DNA of 8,527 nt from DATKMG01 sp035541995 (GTDB lineage: Bacteria > Acidobacteriota > Terriglobia > Versatilivoradales > Versatilivoraceae): contig DATKMG010000058.1 of the NCBI GenBank assembly GCA_035541995.1, forward strand, positions 1-8,527, in the 5' to 3' direction. Under the pieces are notes generated by a model. It made no database searches and was not told the origin of the DNA. It saw only the letters and a list, made by a program, of their open reading frames with translations. Positions 4,489 through 8,527 of the stretch are shown here, piece by piece (positions within the stretch are counted from its first letter, which is position 1; the number at the start of each line of letters is the position of its first letter). The translations under genes and the position numbers were made by a program.

Positions 4489-7400
4489 ATGGACTCAATC
4501 CACGATAACCATCTCACTGAAGGGGCGCCTCAAAGGCTCATGAGGAGGCTTTTTGGCATTTTCCTTTTATTGTCACTGCTAACTTGGCTCTGCGGTGTAA
4601 TCTGGGCGCAGAAAGACACAGCGACTATAGTCGGCACCGTAAAGGATCCATCGGGGGCTGTTCTTCCCGGAGCCAAGGTGACCGTTACTGAAGTGGACAA
4701 GGGAACCAGCTTCGTGACGTCCACGAACTCGCTCGGAGATTACGTAGCCAGCCCTCTAGCCATCGGTCGATACAAGATCACGGTCGAGTTAAAGGGGTTC
4801 AAGACCGCTATTGCCGGACCGATAGAACTACAGGTTCAGCAAAGAGTATTGATGAACTTGTCGTTGGAGGTCGGTGAGATCACACAGTCGGTCGAGGTGA
4901 CAAGTGCTGCCCCTTTGCTGGAAACAGCCACGTCTGACCTTGGCCAGGTGGTGAACAACCGTCAGGTAGTCAATCTTCCCCTGAACGGCCGTAACTTTGC
5001 TCAACTGGCGCTGCTGACGGCCGGAACTACCCCGAGTGAGCCAGGGGCACGCGATGAAACGGGCTATGGCTTTAGCGCCAACGGAGGTCGCTCGCTTCAG
5101 AACAACTTCCTTTTGGATGGCATCGACAATAATTCCAACCTAACGGACCTGCTTAACGAAACGAATTACGTCATTCAACCTTCCGTTGACGCGATCCAGG
5201 AATTCAAAGTCCAGACGAATTCGTACAGCGCCGAGTTTGGGCGGGGGAATGGCTCCGTTGTGAACGTATCCATCAAGTCTGGGAGCAACTCTCCTCACGG
5301 GGACGTCTACGAGTTTTTGCGCAATGATGTGCTGGATGCCCGCAACTTCTTCGACCAGACAAAACCGCCCTACCGGCAGAACCAGTTCGGTTTCACACTC
5401 GGCGGGCCCGTGGTGATCCCTCACGTTTACGACGGCCACAACCGGACTTTCTTCTTCGGCGACTATGAGGGATTGCGTGTGCGGCAGGGGCAGACCTCCA
5501 CTGCGACAGTGCCCACACAGGCGCAGAGGGACGGCGATTTCAGCGACTTGATCGACTACACGCAGCGTGCGATCGGGCCGGATGGCAAACCGGCCTTTGA
5601 CTGCAATGGCAGACCCACCTATGTCGGCGAGATCTTCAATGGGCGTCTCGCCCAAAGCAGTTCCACCAGCGCGACAGGCGCGTGCGGGGTCCCATTTGGC
5701 TACGACTCTTCAGGCCGACCTGTAAATATTATCCCCGCCAATGTCATCGACCCGCTGGGAGCACGGCTGGCGGCGCTATATCCATTGCCCAATATAAATG
5801 GTGCGGGGTACAACTACGTTGCCAATCCAGTCCTCACCAAAAACCGCAACAATTTTGACGTCCGAGTCGATCAGGTGTTTTCCGAGAAGGACAACATGTT
5901 CGTGCGGTTCAGCTACGAGGACCAGCCCAGCAGTATTCCTCCCACCTTTCCGGGTACTTTAGCTGATGGGGGTGGCTTCTTTTCCGGCATCGAGACCAAT
6001 TCCTACCGCAGCGTGGCGGTGAGCGAGACACACGTCTTCAACCAGAATCTCGTGAACGAGTTCCGCTTTGGCTACAACCGGATATACTCTTCACGTCTGC
6101 AATTCAATTACGACAAAGATGTCTCCGGCGCAATTGGCTTCCCGGGCGTGCCGTACGTCCCTCTCAACGGCGGCCTCCCTCAAATCTATTTCGCTGATGT
6201 TTCGACCCTGGGCAGCCCGACCTATCTCCCCTCTCTTGAAATCCAGAACACGTTTAGCTACTCCGACAATTTGACTTACAATCGGGGCCGGCATTCGTTC
6301 AAGTTCGGGACCGAAATTCGGTCTGAGGAATTTACCATCTTCCAGCCGGCAGCTCCGCGCGGCACACTTAACTTTGGAGGGCAGTTCGTCAGCGACCCTG
6401 CTACCACAAGCGGTGTGCCTGCGGGATTCGCGCAATTCCTGCTCGGCATACCCGATGGAGGGTCAATCAACAACCTCCATAATGTGGACTATCTGCGCCC
6501 GGTCTACGCATTCTACGGGCAGGATGACATCAAGCTGACTCCCAAGCTCACCTTGAACCTGGGCCTGCGCTATGAACTCTTCACCACTGTGAAGGAAAAG
6601 TACGATGCGCAGGGCACTTATGATCTGAACCAGAAAGTCGTGCTTGTCCCCCAGGGACAGACGGCCCAGATGACGCCAACCATCGGAGCGCTGGCACCAC
6701 TGAGCGCCACTGCGAGCCGCGGGCTGATTAATCCGGATCTTAACAACTTTGCACCCCGCGTCGGGTTTGCCTATAGCGCGACCCAGAAGCTTGTAATCAG
6801 GGCGGGCTTCGGCATCTTTTATGGGGGGGAAGAGAACGGCCCTTACTCCAATCCAAGCCAGGGGTTCAATCCTCCCTTCTTCGTCACTCAAATATTCGCC
6901 ACACCTTGTGGGCTGCCCTCTGCCAACCCGGCACTGGGGCCAAACGACTGTTCAATCCCCGGTTTGAATGTCCTGTCGCAAGGGTTCCCCAGTAATGCCC
7001 TGAGCGATCCAAACACCCCGCAGCTTTTCACCTTGGATCCGAAGCTGGTAACGCCTTACGTGACGCAATGGCACCTCTCAACCCAGTACAAGTTACCCGC
7101 GGACACGTTGCTGGAAATCGGTTATGCAGGATCGAAGGGAACGAAACTCTACACATTCTTTAACGCCAATCAGGCGGCTCCCAGCGCAATTCCCGGCGCG
7201 GACTACGCTTCCCGAAGGCCCATCCCCGAGATCGATACCGGCATCAGTCTGTTCAACTCGGTTGGCCAATCCCTCTATAACTCGCTGCAGGTTCGTGCGG
7301 AGAAACGGTTCAGCCATGGCCTGTCATTCCTTGCGGCTTACACCTGGAGCCACTCCATCGATAATGCTTCAAATGCCAACTTGGGGTCTCAAAACGGCGA

Positions 7401-8016
7401 CTGGTTCCGTTGGATGGCGCACCCGGAGTGGGAGTATGGCAATTCCAGCTTCGACGTCCGCCACCGTTTTGCCTTCAACTACATCTATGAGTTGCCCTTT
7501 GGTCCTAATCAACGTTGGGGTGCGAGTACGTCAGGGGTGCTGGGCCAAGCGATCGGAGGCTGGCAGGTCGGTGGTATCACCACAATCTCCAGCGGCAACT
7601 GGTTCACGGTGACGGGGGCGACTTCCATCGGGGCACAGTCCGACGGCCAGCAGCGTCCTGACCAGGTTGCAGATCCAAAGGGTACCCCATGTGTGGCAGG
7701 GACTTACTTCGACACCTGCGCCTTTCAGAATCCGCCCGACGGCTCTTTTGGCAATGCCGGCAGGAACACCTTGCAGGGTCCGGGCTTGCAGATTTGGGAC
7801 CTCTCGCTGTTTAAAAACTTCAAGTTGAGCGAGAGCAAGCGCATTGAGTTTCGGACCGAAATGTTCAATATCCCCAATCATGGCAACTTGCAACTGGCCA
7901 AGTCGGGTCCGCAGAATTCGATCAACACGACCACCTTCGGAACGCCACAGTTCGGTTATCTGACGGCGGCGCGTGACCCCCGCCAGATACAATTTGCATT
8001 GAAGTTTTACTTTTAG
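4489..8016 (+). CDS. Oar/TonB-dependent-receptor-like outer-membrane protein with carboxypeptidase-regulatory-like domain
   Basis: A 1175-residue outer-membrane beta-barrel protein of the Oar-like TonB-dependent receptor group, typical in length for Acidobacteriota. The start is set by AAGGAGGT 9 nt upstream; an in-frame ATG at 4540 (residue 18, MRRLFG) would give a shorter signal peptide. The signal sequence has an apolar core at about 21-39 and likely cleavage near WA-Q (40/41). A carboxypeptidase-regulatory-like beta-sandwich follows (about 44-125: IVGTVKDPSGAVLPGAKVTV). The plug-like region carries VVNLPLNGRNFAQLALLTAG (160-179), SANGGRSLQNNFLLDGID (196-213) and SVDAIQEFKVQTNSYSAEFG (232-251). 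The rest is a barrel rich in alternating aromatic strands, ending in LKFYF, the C-terminal Phe expected for BAM-dependent insertion. I see no clear TonB box. Six cysteines form three close pairs: 372/399, 807/821, 1068/1077. The substrate is unknown; plant or microbial polysaccharide fragments are a guess based on the neighbouring sugar-type oxidoreductases. Confidence 0.9.
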   Translation: MDSIHDNHLTEGAPQRLMRRLFGIFLLLSLLTWLCGVIWAQKDTATIVGTVKDPSGAVLPGAKVTVTEVDKGTSFVTSTNSLGDYVASPLAIGRYKITVELKGFKTAIAGPIELQVQQRVLMNLSLEVGEITQSVEVTSAAPLLETATSDLGQVVNNRQVVNLPLNGRNFAQLALLTAGTTPSEPGARDETGYGFSANGGRSLQNNFLLDGIDNNSNLTDLLNETNYVIQPSVDAIQEFKVQTNSYSAEFGRGNGSVVNVSIKSGSNSPHGDVYEFLRNDVLDARNFFDQTKPPYRQNQFGFTLGGPVVIPHVYDGHNRTFFFGDYEGLRVRQGQTSTATVPTQAQRDGDFSDLIDYTQRAIGPDGKPAFDCNGRPTYVGEIFNGRLAQSSSTSATGACGVPFGYDSSGRPVNIIPANVIDPLGARLAALYPLPNINGAGYNYVANPVLTKNRNNFDVRVDQVFSEKDNMFVRFSYEDQPSSIPPTFPGTLADGGGFFSGIETNSYRSVAVSETHVFNQNLVNEFRFGYNRIYSSRLQFNYDKDVSGAIGFPGVPYVPLNGGLPQIYFADVSTLGSPTYLPSLEIQNTFSYSDNLTYNRGRHSFKFGTEIRSEEFTIFQPAAPRGTLNFGGQFVSDPATTSGVPAGFAQFLLGIPDGGSINNLHNVDYLRPVYAFYGQDDIKLTPKLTLNLGLRYELFTTVKEKYDAQGTYDLNQKVVLVPQGQTAQMTPTIGALAPLSATASRGLINPDLNNFAPRVGFAYSATQKLVIRAGFGIFYGGEENGPYSNPSQGFNPPFFVTQIFATPCGLPSANPALGPNDCSIPGLNVLSQGFPSNALSDPNTPQLFTLDPKLVTPYVTQWHLSTQYKLPADTLLEIGYAGSKGTKLYTFFNANQAAPSAIPGADYASRRPIPEIDTGISLFNSVGQSLYNSLQVRAEKRFSHGLSFLAAYTWSHSIDNASNANLGSQNGDWFRWMAHPEWEYGNSSFDVRHRFAFNYIYELPFGPNQRWGASTSGVLGQAIGGWQVGGITTISSGNWFTVTGATSIGAQSDGQQRPDQVADPKGTPCVAGTYFDTCAFQNPPDGSFGNAGRNTLQGPGLQIWDLSLFKNFKLSESKRIEFRTEMFNIPNHGNLQLAKSGPQNSINTTTFGTPQFGYLTAARDPRQIQFALKFYF

Positions 8017-8111
8017 GGTCGGAATATCGGGGAGTTGGCTCGCCTGGGAGTTGGAATGGGAACTTGAGTTCGGTTCTCTAGTGGCCTTGCGGTTTAAAGA
8101 AAGTTTCGCCA
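8017..8111. other. Convergent intergenic gap
   Basis: A 95-nt gap between the stop codon of the receptor gene and the end of the oppositely oriented oxidoreductase gene. It holds a 9-nt direct repeat GGGAGTTGG (8030-8038 and 8046-8054) and the left arm of a dyad described separately. No open frame or promoter is convincing here. Confidence 0.6.
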
Positions 8112-8114
8112 CTA
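8079..8114. terminator. Inverted repeat between convergent genes (possible bidirectional terminator)
   Basis: TAGTGGC (8079-8085) and GCCACTA (8108-8114) form a perfect 7-bp dyad around 22 nt. It includes the stop codon of the leftward gene (8114-8112). Neither side is followed by a T-run, so it would be an atypical terminator; its place between two convergent gene ends is the main argument for it. Confidence 0.25.
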
Positions 8115-8527
8115 CAGTTTCCAGCCTTCGCGATATGGAATGTGAAGCAGTTCATTGGCCCTGGCATTGTTAGTGAATTTCAAGTTCGCGGAATCCCACG
8201 CCAACCGTTGGTCCTTCAGGCGAATGGCAATCATCCCTAACAGCACCAGTTCAGTCAGCGCTCCTCCATACTCGAATGTTGAACTGGCGGGCCTGCCCCC
8301 GGGTCCTTCTTTGCAGGCCCGCAGCCAGTCCGCTTCGTGACCTCCAATGACTCGCGGGATGGTTTTTTCAGGACGCTTATATTCCTGCATCCGCTTCTCC
8401 GGGATCAAGCGCAAACCGTCCGCCCCGTGGGAGCCGTGAACCATCGTCCCTTTGTTGCCTATGATAAGGGTGCCACTGGAGGGGAGGTTTCTCCCTTCTT
8501 CGAGTTCCTCGGGGACCGGCGGCATAA
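8112..8527 (-). CDS. Gfo/Idh/MocA family oxidoreductase, C-terminal part (5' end cut by window)
   Basis: The last 138 residues of a second Gfo/Idh/MocA oxidoreductase; the frame continues past the right edge, and the ATG at 8525 is most likely an internal Met. Recognisable are LPSSGTLIIGNKGTM, ending in a small-residue turn of the C-terminal beta-sheet domain, the segment ADWLRACKEG, FEYGGALTELVLLGMIAIR, and the closing YREGWKL. These belong to the exported, long Gfo/Idh/MocA subfamily with a bacterial-type C-terminal domain. The NAD-binding domain is outside the window. The C-terminal sequence differs from that of the left-hand oxidoreductase, so the two are distant paralogues, not a recent duplication. 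It converges on the receptor gene and belongs to a separate transcription unit entering from the right. Confidence 0.85.
   Translation of the reverse strand, partial: MPPVPEELEEGRNLPSSGTLIIGNKGTMVHGSHGADGLRLIPEKRMQEYKRPEKTIPRVIGGHEADWLRACKEGPGGRPASSTFEYGGALTELVLLGMIAIRLKDQRLAWDSANLKFTNNARANELLHIPYREGWKL

Noticed and set aside
5140..5655. Open frame of 171 codons on the minus strand
   Set aside because: Antisense to the well-supported plug region of the receptor gene; Arg/Val-rich composition fits a shadow of a G/C-rich coding strand.
6463..6891. Open frame of 142 codons on the minus strand
   Set aside because: Antisense to the receptor barrel with no supporting motif.
8030..8054. Direct repeat GGGAGTTGG twice
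   Set aside because: Only 9 nt and two copies in G-rich sequence; no sign of a mobile element or attachment site.
7531..8112. Open frame of 193 codons on the minus strand
   Set aside because: Mostly antisense to the receptor barrel, ending in the convergent gap; no domain or start signal. Its abutting the downstream oxidoreductase end is coincidental.

Overview
The window looks like a chromosomal segment of an Acidobacteriota bacterium (Solibacter/Bryobacter-like; this is inference). The main reason is the 1175-residue outer-membrane protein with an N-terminal carboxypeptidase-regulatory-like domain, the plug-like motif NGGRSLQNNFLLDG and a C-terminal phenylalanine, a type very abundant in that phylum. 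Exported Gfo/Idh/MocA oxidoreductases and SUMF1-type domains are also common there. No tRNA, rRNA, CRISPR array, IS element or phage gene is visible.

Layout. Three genes run leftward from a divergent control region at about 3984-4488: an exported ApbE flavin transferase (2913-3983); 31 nt later a membrane-anchored tetrahaem NapC/NrfH-like cytochrome fused to a SUMF1/formylglycine-generating-enzyme-like domain (1343-2881); and 64 nt later a Tat-exported Gfo/Idh/MocA oxidoreductase (1-1278, cut by the left edge). A terminator-like hairpin overlaps the cytochrome stop codon, so the third gene may be expressed at a lower level. Rightward runs the Oar/TonB-dependent-receptor-like gene (4489-8016). 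It converges on the C-terminal third of a second Gfo/Idh/MocA oxidoreductase (8112-8527, minus strand, cut by the right edge).

The divergent region is the most unusual part. On the minus strand a sigma70-type promoter with a perfect TTGACA box is followed by a leader of about 250 nt. That leader holds a strong 5' stem-loop and a second domain whose long perfect complementary segments can pair in two mutually exclusive ways, as in a riboswitch or other regulatory RNA. I cannot assign it to a known class. On the plus strand a weaker promoter precedes a leader of about 138 nt that ends in a hairpin directly against a perfect Shine-Dalgarno sequence.

How the genes may work together (inference): ApbE attaches FMN to exported redox proteins, the cytochrome exchanges electrons with the quinone pool in the periplasm, and the Tat-exported oxidoreductase may act on a sugar or polyol derivative. 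The receptor may import such a substrate. No flavin-accepting protein and no terminal reductase lies inside the window, so the circuit is incomplete here.
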